In this document: positions 9,895-18,897 of the stretch, piece by piece
Position numbering within the stretch: the first letter of the stretch is position 1
How the letters are laid out: the number at the start of each line of letters is the position of its first letter
From: Paraburkholderia megapolitana
GTDB lineage: Bacteria; Pseudomonadota; Gammaproteobacteria; Burkholderiales; Burkholderiaceae
Assembly (NCBI RefSeq): GCF_007556815.1
Contig: NZ_CP041743.1
Coordinates: 2,763,001 to 2,827,000, forward strand
Reading direction: 5' to 3'
DNA: 64,000 bases
Made by a program: the position numbers and the translations under genes
Notes under the pieces: model-generated
Told to the model about the DNA's origin: nothing
The model's input: only the letters and a program-made list of their open reading frames with translations
Database searches by the model: none

Positions 9895-10491
9895 TCACGC
9901 TGCACGCTGATTTCTATGCACCATCGCAAGGTCGCGAAAATTGCGGAACAGATCCCTGCCCGCTTCCGTACATATCGACTCCGGATGAAACTGCACGCCG
10001 TGTAACGGGCGTGTCCTGTGCCTGATGCCGTGGATCACGCCGTCGTCGTCCCACGCGGTCAGCTCGAACGGCGCCTTGACCTCCTTGACCACCAGAGAGT
10101 GGTACCGCACCACCGAAAGCGCCGCCGGCAATCCCTGAAACACACCGCGCCCATCGTGCTGGATCACACTGACCCGGCCGTGCATCGGCTCGGGCGCATG
10201 CACGACTTCCATGTCGTGCAGGTGAGCCATGCATTGCTGACCCAGACACACGCCGAGCAGCGGAACCCGGGTCTGGTGAATCGCCTTCGCGCTGATTCCG
10301 ACATCGGCAGCGCAGGCGGGCGTACCCGGCCCAGGCGAGACGATGATGCAGTCGTAGCGGTCGAGATCGACGGCGTCGAAATCCGCGGTATTGAGGACCA
10401 CGGTCGGCTCTTCTCCGCACACCTCGCCCATGTTCTGGAAGATGTTGTAGGTGAAGGAGTCGAAGTTATCGATGATGAGCGTCTTGCACAT
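9895..10491 (-). CDS. pabA: Aminodeoxychorismate/anthranilate synthase component II (glutamine amidotransferase)
   Basis: Class I glutamine amidotransferase of 198 aa, the usual TrpG/PabA length, which hydrolyses glutamine and passes ammonia to component I. The catalytic triad can be read: Cys82 in GVCLGQQ, and His169 and Glu171 in QFHPES. The oxyanion-strand motif SPGPGTP is at about 52-58. PabA and TrpG proteins cannot be told apart by sequence alone; the call rests on its PIKGT-type partner immediately downstream. It follows the aminotransferase gene by 78 bp and belongs to the NRPS operon. Confidence 0.9.
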   Translation of the reverse strand: MCKTLIIDNFDSFTYNIFQNMGEVCGEEPTVVLNTADFDAVDLDRYDCIIVSPGPGTPACAADVGISAKAIHQTRVPLLGVCLGQQCMAHLHDMEVVHAPEPMHGRVSVIQHDGRGVFQGLPAALSVVRYHSLVVKEVKAPFELTAWDDDGVIHGIRHRTRPLHGVQFHPESICTEAGRDLFRNFRDLAMVHRNQRAA

Positions 10492-10569
10492 GGCTGAACG
10501 ATTCGTGAAAACCTGTTTGTGGAAGTGAGAACGCTGCTGCGACCGGTGGCGCGTTGGTGCGTTAGTGCT

Positions 10570-11862
10570 TTAGCGCGCTTCGGCAAACGCATGCATCTCG
10601 GATTTCGAACACTGTTCGAGCCGTTGCGCGACATAGCCGCCAAGCGCTGCTACACCCGCACGTATCTGCGGCGGCGTCATCGCGCTGAAAGCGAGCCGGA
10701 TGCGGCGATTCTGCGACGCATCGAGCGCGAAGAACGACATCGGCATCACGATCACGCCGTAACGCGTCGCACAGTCGGTGACCGCCTGCGCGTCGAATTC
10801 GAACGGCAGATCCATCGACAGAAAGAAGCCACCAGCAGGACGATTCCAGCCGATCGCATCCGACAGCTGCGCGAATGTCGACTGCAGTGCATCGAGCATC
10901 GTGTCGCGGTTGGTGCGGTACCAGCCGGCCATCGGTTGAATCCAGTTGCGCAGGCTGCCCCCTTCGGCAAGCAGCAGACCGCCGACGATCGCCTGCGTGA
11001 GCGGGCTCGTATTCACCGTCACGTAGCTCTTGCGTTGCACGAGGTTCTCCCACAACGCGTGACGCGCGGCACGATCGCCGAACAGCGTGTCGGGCAGCAC
11101 CGCTGCACCGACCCGGAACGCCGGGCTCAAGGTCTTCGAGAAGGTCGACAGATAGATCACGCTGCCGGCTTCGTCGAGCGCCGCCATCGGCGGTACGGCA
11201 GCCCCGTCGTAACGAAAGAGGCCATACGCGTTGTCTTCGAGAACCACGATGCGATGCCGCGCGCAGACGGCGAGAATGGCGCGTCGTTGCGCTTCGTCCA
11301 GCACGCGGCCGGTCGGATTGTCGAAGTCGGGAATCAGATAGAGCGCCCGCGCATGCCTGCCTTCGCGCTGCAATTGCGCCACCGACTGTTCGACGGCCTG
11401 CGCGACATCGCCCTCCGGCAGCCCGTGCAATGCGATGCGGTTGCCCGCCGCTACGCCGGTTGCGCCGATATAGGTGGGATTGCACACCAGCAGCACATCG
11501 GTCGGATCGGGACAGAGCGCGGGCAGACACAGGGCCAGCGCTTCCTGACAACCGGCGGTGACGAGCAAACGATCCGCCTGAGCAGGTACGTCCTGATCGA
11601 TCCGCAGTTGCGCGGCGATCTGTTCCTCGATCATGCCCGCGGTCCGGCCGTACTGCAGCAGGCGGGTTCGGACCGCGGCGGCGTCCGCGCTACGCAGCGC
11701 GTGCTGCTCGTAGCGGGTCAACGCGTCGAGCAAAGCGCCGGGATGAAGCCGGTCGAAGAACTGCTCAGTCGGCCGTCCCGCGGCCAGCGAGATCGCGGCC
11801 GGAAACCGGCTCGAGACCTCGTTGAGGAAATTCATCACGTCGGGTTGTGCAGTGGCGGACAT
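10570..11862 (-). CDS. PLP-dependent aminotransferase, class I/II fold (operon with NRPS)
   Basis: Fold-type I aminotransferase of 430 aa, related to the KAT/Aro8-like enzymes and to the catalytic half of MocR regulators, but with no HTH domain. Visible motifs: DNPTG (about 181-185), DNAYG (about 210-214) and the PLP-lysine segment STFSKTLSP (Lys about 243), followed by FRVG. Arylglycine-forming transaminases such as HpgT are of similar size and belong to the same broad class. With the HPPD-like VOC gene upstream and the ADC synthase downstream, an aromatic 2-oxo acid is a reasonable substrate guess, but this is inference. It lies about 100 bp after the VOC gene and 78 bp before pabA. Confidence 0.85.
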   Translation of the reverse strand: MSATAQPDVMNFLNEVSSRFPAAISLAAGRPTEQFFDRLHPGALLDALTRYEQHALRSADAAAVRTRLLQYGRTAGMIEEQIAAQLRIDQDVPAQADRLLVTAGCQEALALCLPALCPDPTDVLLVCNPTYIGATGVAAGNRIALHGLPEGDVAQAVEQSVAQLQREGRHARALYLIPDFDNPTGRVLDEAQRRAILAVCARHRIVVLEDNAYGLFRYDGAAVPPMAALDEAGSVIYLSTFSKTLSPAFRVGAAVLPDTLFGDRAARHALWENLVQRKSYVTVNTSPLTQAIVGGLLLAEGGSLRNWIQPMAGWYRTNRDTMLDALQSTFAQLSDAIGWNRPAGGFFLSMDLPFEFDAQAVTDCATRYGVIVMPMSFFALDASQNRRIRLAFSAMTPPQIRAGVAALGGYVAQRLEQCSKSEMHAFAEAR

Positions 11863-11963
11863 GGCGTTTCGATGCGACCTGAATAGAGAAGAGATGAGAC
11901 TGCCGGGCGCGGCCGTGGTGTGCCTGGTATCGTGGGCATCTTCGCGGGTATCTTTGCGGGTAC

Positions 11964-12536
11964 CTAATACTTGCCGGACTGCTCGAGCTGGTCGAACAAC
12001 TCCTGGACGTTGTCCTCCAGGAAACCTTCCTCACCATCGCGGCGGATCAGCTCGAAACTCATGCCGGTATTGGCACAACGCGACGAGAACGCCTGCGTCA
12101 GGCCACCGCCGCGGATCACGTTGGTATCGAAGGCAAGGCCGCGCTGCCTGAGCGTTTGAACCGCCTCGTCGACGTCGTCGACCTGCATCGCCACATGAGC
12201 GATCCCCACGCCGAAGTTCTCGACCAGTTGCGAGACCTGCGACTCCGGCTCCGTGCCCTGGCACAGCACGAAACGGATATCGTTCATCTCGAGTTCGGCG
12301 GCCACCATGCCGGTACGCGCGCCCTTGATATGCCTGCGCTTCTTCAGTTCGAAACCGAGCACGTCGCGGAACAGGTGGATGGCCTCTTCCAGGTCGCGAA
12401 CCGCAAGCGCAATGTGATCGACACGCTGGAAAGGAGCAGCGGTGGATCGAGGCAGGCTCATGACGTCGGCATCTGTCTCCATCCCTGTCTCTGTCTGGAC
12501 GGCAACCAGCGATGGTGCCGACGTGACTCTAGTCAT
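11964..12536 (-). CDS. VOC-superfamily protein resembling the catalytic half of 4-hydroxyphenylpyruvate dioxygenase
   Basis: Single glyoxalase/VOC unit of 190 aa with two beta-alpha-beta3 modules. Putative metal ligands are His in VDHIAL, His in GIAHVAM and Glu in MSFELI. The C-terminal stretch (FELIRRDG, then GFLEDNVQELFDQLE) strongly resembles the end of HPPD/hydroxymandelate synthase, where Glu in FFEIIQR and the GFGEGNF..LF helix complete the Fe(II) site. Those enzymes are about 350 aa with a second, non-catalytic VOC half; this one lacks it. Methylmalonyl-CoA epimerase is a less good fit. The start at 12536 has GGGGACG at good spacing; an ATG at 12563 is also open. It is the first gene of the NRPS operon. 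Its reaction is unknown. Confidence 0.8.
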   Translation of the reverse strand: MTRVTSAPSLVAVQTETGMETDADVMSLPRSTAAPFQRVDHIALAVRDLEEAIHLFRDVLGFELKKRRHIKGARTGMVAAELEMNDIRFVLCQGTEPESQVSQLVENFGVGIAHVAMQVDDVDEAVQTLRQRGLAFDTNVIRGGGLTQAFSSRCANTGMSFELIRRDGEEGFLEDNVQELFDQLEQSGKY

Positions 12537-12756
12537 GAGAAGCGTCCCCACAAAATAATGCATTTCCTCATATGTAATGACGGGCCGCAGCCCATATCAC
12601 ACTTGCAGTCATCTCTATGTGACAGCCAAAAAACAGCTTCGTATTTCTGCACGACAATTCGCAAATCCGTATTCCCGTTACTCGGGAGCGACGAATAAAA
12701 TACCGCCTTGCGATTTAATTACACTTGATTCGGTAAATTTTTTACGACAGCACGTC

Positions 12757-12776
12757 GAGCCTTTATATAAAGGCTC
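12757..12776. promoter_or_regulatory. Perfect 20-bp palindrome, candidate operator
   Basis: GAGCCTTTATATAAAGGCTC is identical to its own reverse complement over all 20 bases. It lies about 220 bp upstream of the VOC start and 340 bp upstream of the exporter start, inside the divergent promoter region. Perfect dyads of this kind are typical dimeric-regulator sites. No regulator gene is seen next to the cluster in this window. Confidence 0.5.
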
Positions 12777-12833
12777 AACTGAAAATCTCACACGGGCTTA
12801 AAACCGCGATTACGCATAACTCCAATGACATGC

Positions 12834-12855
12834 CTTATTCCTCTAGTCGAATAAG
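12834..12855. promoter_or_regulatory. Inverted repeat CTTATTC-N8-GAATAAG
   Basis: Seven-base perfect arms separated by eight bases, about 60 bp from the 20-bp palindrome in the same divergent promoter region. It could be a second operator or chance structure in AT-rich DNA. Confidence 0.35.
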
Positions 12856-13117
12856 AAATTCCACTAAAATAGGCAGCCGCCGCGCAGGTGGGCAATTGCA
12901 CACCGAGCGATCAAACTTGTCAACTCGATAAAAATAAAGATTGTTTCAACACATATTCAATCAGCATTGTTATACGAATGAAAGTAAATGACTTGAGTTT
13001 GAAAGAAACCATTAAATCGCATAAAACAATTCCCCACCTGTGCGTGAAGTCGTTTTATTTTGTCGATGGCCATAAAGGCATCGATACTGTGCCTCGTCGC
13101 TCTCCGGACCTGCTTGC

Positions 13118-14368
13118 ATGACAACCTTCGAAGAAACCGCGGGGCCCGCAAGGCGCCGCGCAGCATTCGGTTTTATCTTCGCCACCGCGCTGATGAACGC
13201 GGTCTCGTTCGGCATCGTCCTTCCGGTCCTGCCGAATCTGATCAAGGCGTTTGCCGGCGGCGACACTGCGGCCGCCACCGAATGGAGCACGTTGATCGGC
13301 GTGGTGTGGGGTGTCATGCAACTGATCTGCGGCCCGGCGCTCGGCGCACTCTCCGACCGCATCGGCCGACGGCCCGTGCTGCTGATCTCGCTGTTCGGCC
13401 TCGCCGCAGACTTTTTCATCATGGCGCTTGCACCCACCATGGTCTGGCTGATTGTCGGCCGGGTACTGAACGGAATGACCGCTGCCAGTTTTTCGACTGC
13501 GAATGCCTACGTCGCGGACGTGACGCCGCCGGAGCAGCGGGCACGCGCATTCGGCTGGATTGGTTCGGCCCTGAGTCTCGGGTTTCTCGGTGGTCCTGTG
13601 CTGGGCGGTCTGCTCGCCGGCATCGATCTGCGGCTGCCTTTCTATGTCGCGGGCGGCTTGACTGCGCTCAACTGGATCTATGGTTTTACCGTGCTGCCGG
13701 AATCGCTCGCACCCGCACTGCGAGCAACGCACTTCGATCTGCGCAAGGCCAATCCATTCGGTGCGTTGTTGTTTCTCAAGGAGCGCGCGAACCTGCTCGC
13801 CCTGTCGCTGCTCTCGCTGACCTTTTCACTGGCGTGGATGGTCGGACCGGCGATCTTCGTTCTCTACAGCGGCTATCGTTACGGCTGGAGTCCCGTTACG
13901 GTCGGCCTCGTGATGATGGTGAGCGGCGGGCTCAGTTCGGCGGTGCAGATGGTGCTTGTCGGGCCTGTCGTGGCGAGAGTCGGCGAACGCGGTGCCATCC
14001 TGATCGGTGCAGCCACGGGCGCTATCGGTTACGCGTGCTTCGGGCTCGCGACGACGGGAACCGGTTATCTGATCGCTATCCCGGTCTATGCGTTGATGAA
14101 CCTGTTCATGCCCGCGCTCCAGGGACTGGCGACGCGTCGCCTCTCGCCAGCCGAGCAAGGGCAGCTTCAAGGCGCCGTTCAGGGAATGCAGGGACTCGCG
14201 TCAATCTTCGGGCCGCTTCTGTTCGGGCTCAGCTTCGCGTGGTCGATTCGCCCTGGTGCGATATTGCCTGCGCCAGGACTTGCGTTCTTTATCGCGTCGG
14301 TGTTGATGGCGGTGGTACTGGTGTGCGCGTGGCGGATTACGAGGTCCGATGCTGAAGTTGCTGCCTGA
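13118..14368 (+). CDS. MFS drug/metabolite exporter, TetA/Bcr-like (DHA1)
   Basis: Twelve-helix major-facilitator antiporter of 416 aa. The signature loop between helices 2 and 3 reads GALSDRIGRRPVL, and the helix-5 region GFLGGPVLGGLL matches the antiporter motif C of drug:H+ antiporters. N-terminal helix 1 contains FGIVLPVLPNL as in tetracycline efflux proteins. It is transcribed divergently from the NRPS operon across a shared regulatory region. It is therefore a good candidate for exporting, or giving self-resistance to, the NRPS product; this role is inferred from position. Confidence 0.9.
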   Translation: MTTFEETAGPARRRAAFGFIFATALMNAVSFGIVLPVLPNLIKAFAGGDTAAATEWSTLIGVVWGVMQLICGPALGALSDRIGRRPVLLISLFGLAADFFIMALAPTMVWLIVGRVLNGMTAASFSTANAYVADVTPPEQRARAFGWIGSALSLGFLGGPVLGGLLAGIDLRLPFYVAGGLTALNWIYGFTVLPESLAPALRATHFDLRKANPFGALLFLKERANLLALSLLSLTFSLAWMVGPAIFVLYSGYRYGWSPVTVGLVMMVSGGLSSAVQMVLVGPVVARVGERGAILIGAATGAIGYACFGLATTGTGYLIAIPVYALMNLFMPALQGLATRRLSPAEQGQLQGAVQGMQGLASIFGPLLFGLSFAWSIRPGAILPAPGLAFFIASVLMAVVLVCAWRITRSDAEVAA

Positions 14369-14422
14369 AGCACCTGCCGACTCTACCTGCCTGTCCGGTG
14401 GCAGACGCGACACATTGACGGC

Positions 14423-15709
14423 CTAGTCCCGCTTCATCACATCCGCAAGCGCTGCTCTCACCTGGTCGATCAACGCAGGCCATCCGCCTGGTCCCTGCCG
14501 GAACAGATACATGTCCTTGGGATACCAGGCCGACTGATTGCCGCTCCTGTGCCAGCGCCAGTCCGTGCCCACACCCGGCAGCATCAACCAGCACGCGACA
14601 CCTAACGCGCCCGCAACGTGCGCGACCGCGGTATCGACACAGATCACGAGATTGAGCTGCGCGACGATGGCGGCGGTGTCGCCGAAATCGCGAATCTCTC
14701 TGCCAAGACGGAGAATCGGTTGCTGTGCATCGGCGCCGTCCGTCTCTGTCTCTGCCTCCGCCTTGCCGACCTGCAAGCTGACAAAGCTAACGCCGTCGAC
14801 CGACCATAGCGGCAACAGCTCGGAGAAGTGACGCAGCGATCGTTCGGCATCGTTGTCGTGGTCAGGATTGCCCTTCCACACGAGGCCTACGCGCACGCCA
14901 TCGGCAGGCAGACGTTCGCGCCACGCTTCGAGCCGCTTCGCGAATACACCGACGTAGGGAATCTTCGCGGGGATCGTCTCGAGCGTCGTATCGAATCGAC
15001 AAGCGAGACTCATGATCGAATCCCAGTAGTCGTGCACACGTAGCGCTGCAGGGTCCGTCACGAACTCATCGATACCTGCGATGGTCCGCAGTAGCGGAGC
15101 GATTTCCGGCTTGCACAACATCGACAGTGTCTTGACACCGCGTGCCTTCAAAAGCGGCGCATAACGCGCGAACTGGATCGTGTCGCCGTAACCCTGTTCC
15201 GGCAGCAGCAACAGGCTCTTGCCGGTCAGGTCCTCGCCGCTCCATTGCGGAAACGGCAAGGTGCCATGCTCGGCGAAAACCTGCGCGCGTGCCTCGTAAC
15301 ACGTCCAGCCTTCGGCGTAGCGTCCGGAGGACAGCAACAGCAGCCCGAGATCGAAGCGCGCTTCAGCGAAATCGGGGTGAAGTGCGAGCGCCCGGCGATA
15401 CTCGGTTTCGGCCGTATCGTACTCGCGCAGATCTTCGAGCACACCGGCCAGGTTGCTGCGAATTTCCGCCGAAGCCGGCATCTGCGCGAGCGCGCGTTCG
15501 TAATGCAGCTTCGCTTCGCTGCGGCGGCCCGATTGCCGCAACAGGTTGGCCAGATTGTTGTGGGCAATGCCGTTGCGCTCGTCGTGTTCGAGCGCGCGCC
15601 GGCAGAGCGCTTCCGCCTGCTTCACGTCGCCCTGGTGGTAAGCGGCGAGCGCCGCCTGCACCAGTGCGTTGTTGGCATTGCCAGTGGCTGCGAGTGTCCT
15701 GGGTTTCAT
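14423..15709 (-). CDS. TPR protein with glycosyltransferase family 9-like C-terminal domain
   Basis: About 428 aa. The N-terminal 150 residues are tetratricopeptide repeats (repeated pattern with NLANLLRQSGR and ALALHPDFAEARFDLG). The C-terminal part (about 170-420) resembles ADP-heptose/GT9-type Rossmann domains: GYGDTIQFARY, VGLVWKGNPDHDND and the nucleotide-binding-like VICVDTAVAHVAGALG. This architecture is common in Burkholderia genomes and is thought to act in surface polysaccharide or protein glycosylation; the acceptor is unknown. The ATG at 15709 is preferred because the upstream ATG (15742) lies inside a hairpin that follows the flotillin gene. No clear ribosome site precedes it. 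Confidence 0.75.
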   Translation of the reverse strand: MKPRTLAATGNANNALVQAALAAYHQGDVKQAEALCRRALEHDERNGIAHNNLANLLRQSGRRSEAKLHYERALAQMPASAEIRSNLAGVLEDLREYDTAETEYRRALALHPDFAEARFDLGLLLLSSGRYAEGWTCYEARAQVFAEHGTLPFPQWSGEDLTGKSLLLLPEQGYGDTIQFARYAPLLKARGVKTLSMLCKPEIAPLLRTIAGIDEFVTDPAALRVHDYWDSIMSLACRFDTTLETIPAKIPYVGVFAKRLEAWRERLPADGVRVGLVWKGNPDHDNDAERSLRHFSELLPLWSVDGVSFVSLQVGKAEAETETDGADAQQPILRLGREIRDFGDTAAIVAQLNLVICVDTAVAHVAGALGVACWLMLPGVGTDWRWHRSGNQSAWYPKDMYLFRQGPGGWPALIDQVRAALADVMKRD

Positions 15710-15729
15710 TCGATAGGTCGAAATCGATC

Positions 15730-15757
15730 GCCACGCCTGCATGCCTGCAGGCGTGGC
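15730..15757 (-). terminator. Strong hairpin after the flotillin-like gene
   Basis: Twelve-base perfect arms (GCCACGCCTGCA / TGCAGGCGTGGC) around a four-base loop, beginning 5 bp past the flotillin-like stop codon. There is no clear U-tract, so it may be a weak intrinsic terminator or an mRNA-end stabiliser between that gene and the TPR gene. Confidence 0.6.
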
Positions 15758-15761
15758 CAGA

Positions 15762-17720
15762 TCACGCGTTGTCCGGTCCGCTGTGAGTCAACGACTTCGT
15801 CAGTTCACCGGCCTTCAACGAACTCATCAAGGACATCAACGTAGTCAGTGCGTTGCCGTCGTTGCCGCCGCCCAGTTGAATTTGCGGTACGAGCGGCACC
15901 TTCGATGTTTCGAGCGCTTCGGCAAGCCGCAGCATCACGGTTTGCATCAACTGCTTGTCCGCGCCCTCGCCTTCGAGTGCTTCGGACTTCGCCTTGATCG
16001 CTGCCGCCTCGGCCTCGCCAACCGCCTTCACCGCCGAAGCACGCCCTGAGCCTTCCATCTCCTGACGGAATTTCTCGGCCTGCGCGAGCGCCTCGATTTC
16101 CTGGCGACGCTTTTCGGCTGCTTTAACGCTAGCCGCGCCCTGGTTCTCCTTGATCGAAATATCGACCAGCGATCCCGTCAATTCCTTCTGCTTGGCCGCA
16201 CGTTGCTCGGCTTCGTTGAGCTCGCGTTGCTTGTCGGCGGCGATCTGCTTTTGCGCAAACGTCTCGACCTGTTCGCGCGCAATCTGCCGGTCGCGCAACT
16301 GCGCCATGATGTTCTCGATCTGCGTGTCGCCCACCTGCGGCTTCGGCGTGCCGATCAGCACTTCTTCGAACTCCAGCGAATAGGCCTGGAAGCGCTCGCG
16401 CATATCGTGCGATGCGTTGCCTTGCAACTCGCTGCGCGACTGGATCAGCTCGATGAAGGTCCGCGTTTGCGACACGTTCTTGAAATACGACGACACCATC
16501 GGGTCGAGCGTCTGCTCGACGAGTTGCTCGACGTTGCCGAAACGTTGCACGACCATCGGCGCCTTGCGGTAGTCGATATGGACCACGACCGACAGCGGCA
16601 ATTGCGGCTCGAACGCATCCTTCGTGATCAGCGTGATCTCGCGCAGATTCGAATCGAAGCTCGATCCGCTTTCACCCGCTTTCCACATCAACACGAAGTT
16701 CGTGGTCGGGACCAGTTCGATCTTGCCGGCGTAGGTATTGAACGCGTACTTGCCCGGCATCAGCGGATCGCGCCACACACCGCGGCAACCGCTCTCGACG
16801 AGTTCTCCGTGGCTGTATTCGGTGCCTGACAGGTCTTCGCCGCGGCGCCCAGTGTACGAGACGACCACACCCACAAAGCCGACCGGGATCACGGTCTTCT
16901 TGATGAATTCGACAGTCGCAAAGAGGCGGTTGATGTAATACGTGCCCTCGACCAGGCTGCGCTCCTGACGCCCACGCCGGCCACCGGCCGCGAGAAATTT
17001 CTCGGGCTCCTGAAACGCGTTGTGCACGTCGCCGACATCGGGTGCGAGCAGTTCGTCTTTCTGCAAGCCAGGGCCGTCCTGCACCGTGACGATGGCAAGC
17101 TGGTCGGAGTCGTGCGCGCCGGCCATTTCCTTGATGACCACCGGCTTGAATGCAGCGCGCTCATCGAGCAGATCGCGCATCTTGCCGTAATAGCCCTTCT
17201 CCTGCGCATCGAGTGACAGTGAATACGTCGCTTCTTCGGTCATCACGACGAACAGCGCGGGATTCAGAATGTGCGTACCTTCGCGAAGCACTTTACGTTG
17301 CGGACCTTTCTGGCCGCCGTGTTCGAGGAACCCGCGGACATCGCGGAAGTCGTCGACGGTTCCATTGCTCGCAAGCGTCTGACTCGCGGGCAAATCGACA
17401 CCGTCGCGCGCGAAGACATAACCGATCTTGCCCTGTGTCACCGATACCATCGGGCGGATATGCACGCGATACTGAAACGGTGCAAAGAAATGGAACCCGC
17501 CGCGTCGCAGATCGGGCTGAAAGCCTGCTTCCCCATGCAGCGCCAGCAGACCGATCTTTACCGAACCGCTTGAACTCCATAGTTTTTCGATGACAGCGAT
17601 GCTGTCGTTGGGCACGTAGCGGACAATGCCCGCCGCCCGAAAAATCATCCCCAGGACTACCAGCACCAGAACGACGACAAGTGCGCTCCAGAGCCATACT
17701 TCATGCGGAAACTCGATCAT
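15762..17720 (-). CDS. Flotillin-like SPFH/band-7 membrane protein
   Basis: 652 aa. An N-terminal transmembrane helix (residues about 10-30, LWSALVVVLVLVVLGMIF) is followed by a long SPFH/band-7 region. A charged Ala/Glu/Lys-rich coiled coil (about 470-590, e.g. AEQRAAKQKELTGS) comes next, then a short tail. Such proteins form scaffolds at detergent-resistant membrane patches and may steer membrane protein complexes. Length is greater than typical 400-500 aa bacterial flotillins because of an extended segment in the band-7 part. No NfeD-type partner is adjacent. A strong hairpin follows the stop codon. Confidence 0.85.
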   Translation of the reverse strand: MIEFPHEVWLWSALVVVLVLVVLGMIFRAAGIVRYVPNDSIAVIEKLWSSSGSVKIGLLALHGEAGFQPDLRRGGFHFFAPFQYRVHIRPMVSVTQGKIGYVFARDGVDLPASQTLASNGTVDDFRDVRGFLEHGGQKGPQRKVLREGTHILNPALFVVMTEEATYSLSLDAQEKGYYGKMRDLLDERAAFKPVVIKEMAGAHDSDQLAIVTVQDGPGLQKDELLAPDVGDVHNAFQEPEKFLAAGGRRGRQERSLVEGTYYINRLFATVEFIKKTVIPVGFVGVVVSYTGRRGEDLSGTEYSHGELVESGCRGVWRDPLMPGKYAFNTYAGKIELVPTTNFVLMWKAGESGSSFDSNLREITLITKDAFEPQLPLSVVVHIDYRKAPMVVQRFGNVEQLVEQTLDPMVSSYFKNVSQTRTFIELIQSRSELQGNASHDMRERFQAYSLEFEEVLIGTPKPQVGDTQIENIMAQLRDRQIAREQVETFAQKQIAADKQRELNEAEQRAAKQKELTGSLVDISIKENQGAASVKAAEKRRQEIEALAQAEKFRQEMEGSGRASAVKAVGEAEAAAIKAKSEALEGEGADKQLMQTVMLRLAEALETSKVPLVPQIQLGGGNDGNALTTLMSLMSSLKAGELTKSLTHSGPDNA

Positions 17721-17913
17721 TTTTATCGCCTTTAAGTTCTCGTTATCGCATGCGCATTTTACTCCTTTGAATTTTCGCAGCGTAGGTCGGCGAGTGAATC
17801 TGGAAGGGTGCTTCTACAATGTGTTTTAGTCTTGCGAAAACGACGGCATGGTGTAGGCGTTGCAAGCGGATTGCGCTTGGTGTCGGAATCGTGACGCACG
17901 TTTGTGGCGCCTG

Positions 17914-18884
17914 CTAGTAACGCACATCAATTACAACCGAGTCTGTATAAGTCCCAACCGGAGGAGTGTCTTGATCCGCGTAGATGGCCGCACGAAATGG
18001 AAACTGCTGCGCTGATAAGCCATCTGCCGCGCGCACGCTACTGACACCATTCGTGTCTTGCCCCAGACCCTGGCGCCACCACCATCGAAGATGTCATATT
18101 GCAGACGACCATCGCCACTACTCGCCATCTGTCGTCGGCCATTTGCGGCGGGGAAGCTGCCGGTGCCTATACCCACGGTATAGGTGAGACCCTTCGTGCA
18201 CGTCACACCGATGCCACCTGTCACCGGAGAAAAACTGGCAGGGTCCTGTGCGGCTCCGAAGCTAATGTCTCGCGCGGCGATTGCGCAGTCGTTGGTTACG
18301 ATCAGTGTCAACATGAATCTAGACGTTCCGGATCCTCGATTTCGAGTCGTACAACTACCTAGAAAAAGACCTCTGCAATAACTCCAGGTCCAATTGAGGG
18401 TGATCGTGTCCGTATAGATGCCGGCTGCGACATTTGCCCCCGGCGTGGTCCGAAAAAACAATGGAAGTGACCGAGATGACCCGCCGAAAATTCTATCGAG
18501 AGCGCTACGCAATTGTCCGGATATCCAGTTGGCGCCCCTTGAATCGATCGCAATTGCTGCGCTCGCATCGGCATAAATCTGATACGGCATGGTGTCACCT
18601 GTTGGCCCTCTGAGGCTTCCACTATTCTGTGATGACAAGACCATATTCATCGTATCTTCAGCAAACCGTCCGCTAATCACACCGCTACAGGTTAAACCGC
18701 TGTTGATCGTTGAACTGGACTGCGGCGCGGTTCTCACGGCAAAGGAGCTTGCCGTTCCGAATGAAGCATCGGTGGCGGCTACGACAGAACACTGAGCCTG
18801 CGCGTCAAGCGACCCAAAGCAGAAAAACAGCCCCGCGGTTCCCGCAGTGACGCAGCACTTTAAGCGTCGATTAAACGTATTCAT
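17914..18884 (-). pseudogene. csuE: Csu-type pilus tip adhesin (two spore-coat-U domains), frameshifted near the 3' end
   Basis: Last gene of the pilus operon. ATG at 18884 follows a strong GGGAGGGGGAGAG ribosome site, 13 bp after the usher stop. A signal peptide (GLFFCFGSLDAQA) precedes two SCPU domains, the layout of the tip adhesin CsuE. As read, the frame ends at 17931 with an abnormal tail. Shifting frame at the four-C run 18061-18064 restores a normal C-terminus that runs to a TAG at 17914 and ends GTYTDSVVIDVRY, exactly how SCPU domains end. One base therefore appears to be missing. It could be a real inactivating or phase-variable change or a sequencing error. Without the last strand the adhesin domain could not complete its fold or accept donor-strand exchange. 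Confidence 0.85.
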
Positions 18885-18897
18885 CTCTCCCCCTCCC

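Larger units (their letters stand above)
12537..13117. promoter_or_regulatory. Divergent promoter region between the NRPS operon and the MFS exporter
   Basis: AT-rich intergenic stretch of about 580 bp, strongly contrasting with the GC-rich genes on both sides. It must hold the promoters of the leftward VOC-aminotransferase-pabAB-NRPS operon and of the rightward exporter. Two inverted repeats are described separately. No credible gene is seen in it. Confidence 0.6.

Noticed and set aside
8307-11886. Long plus-strand frames opposite pabB and the aminotransferase
   Set aside because: Antisense shadows; the minus-strand proteins carry full catalytic motifs.
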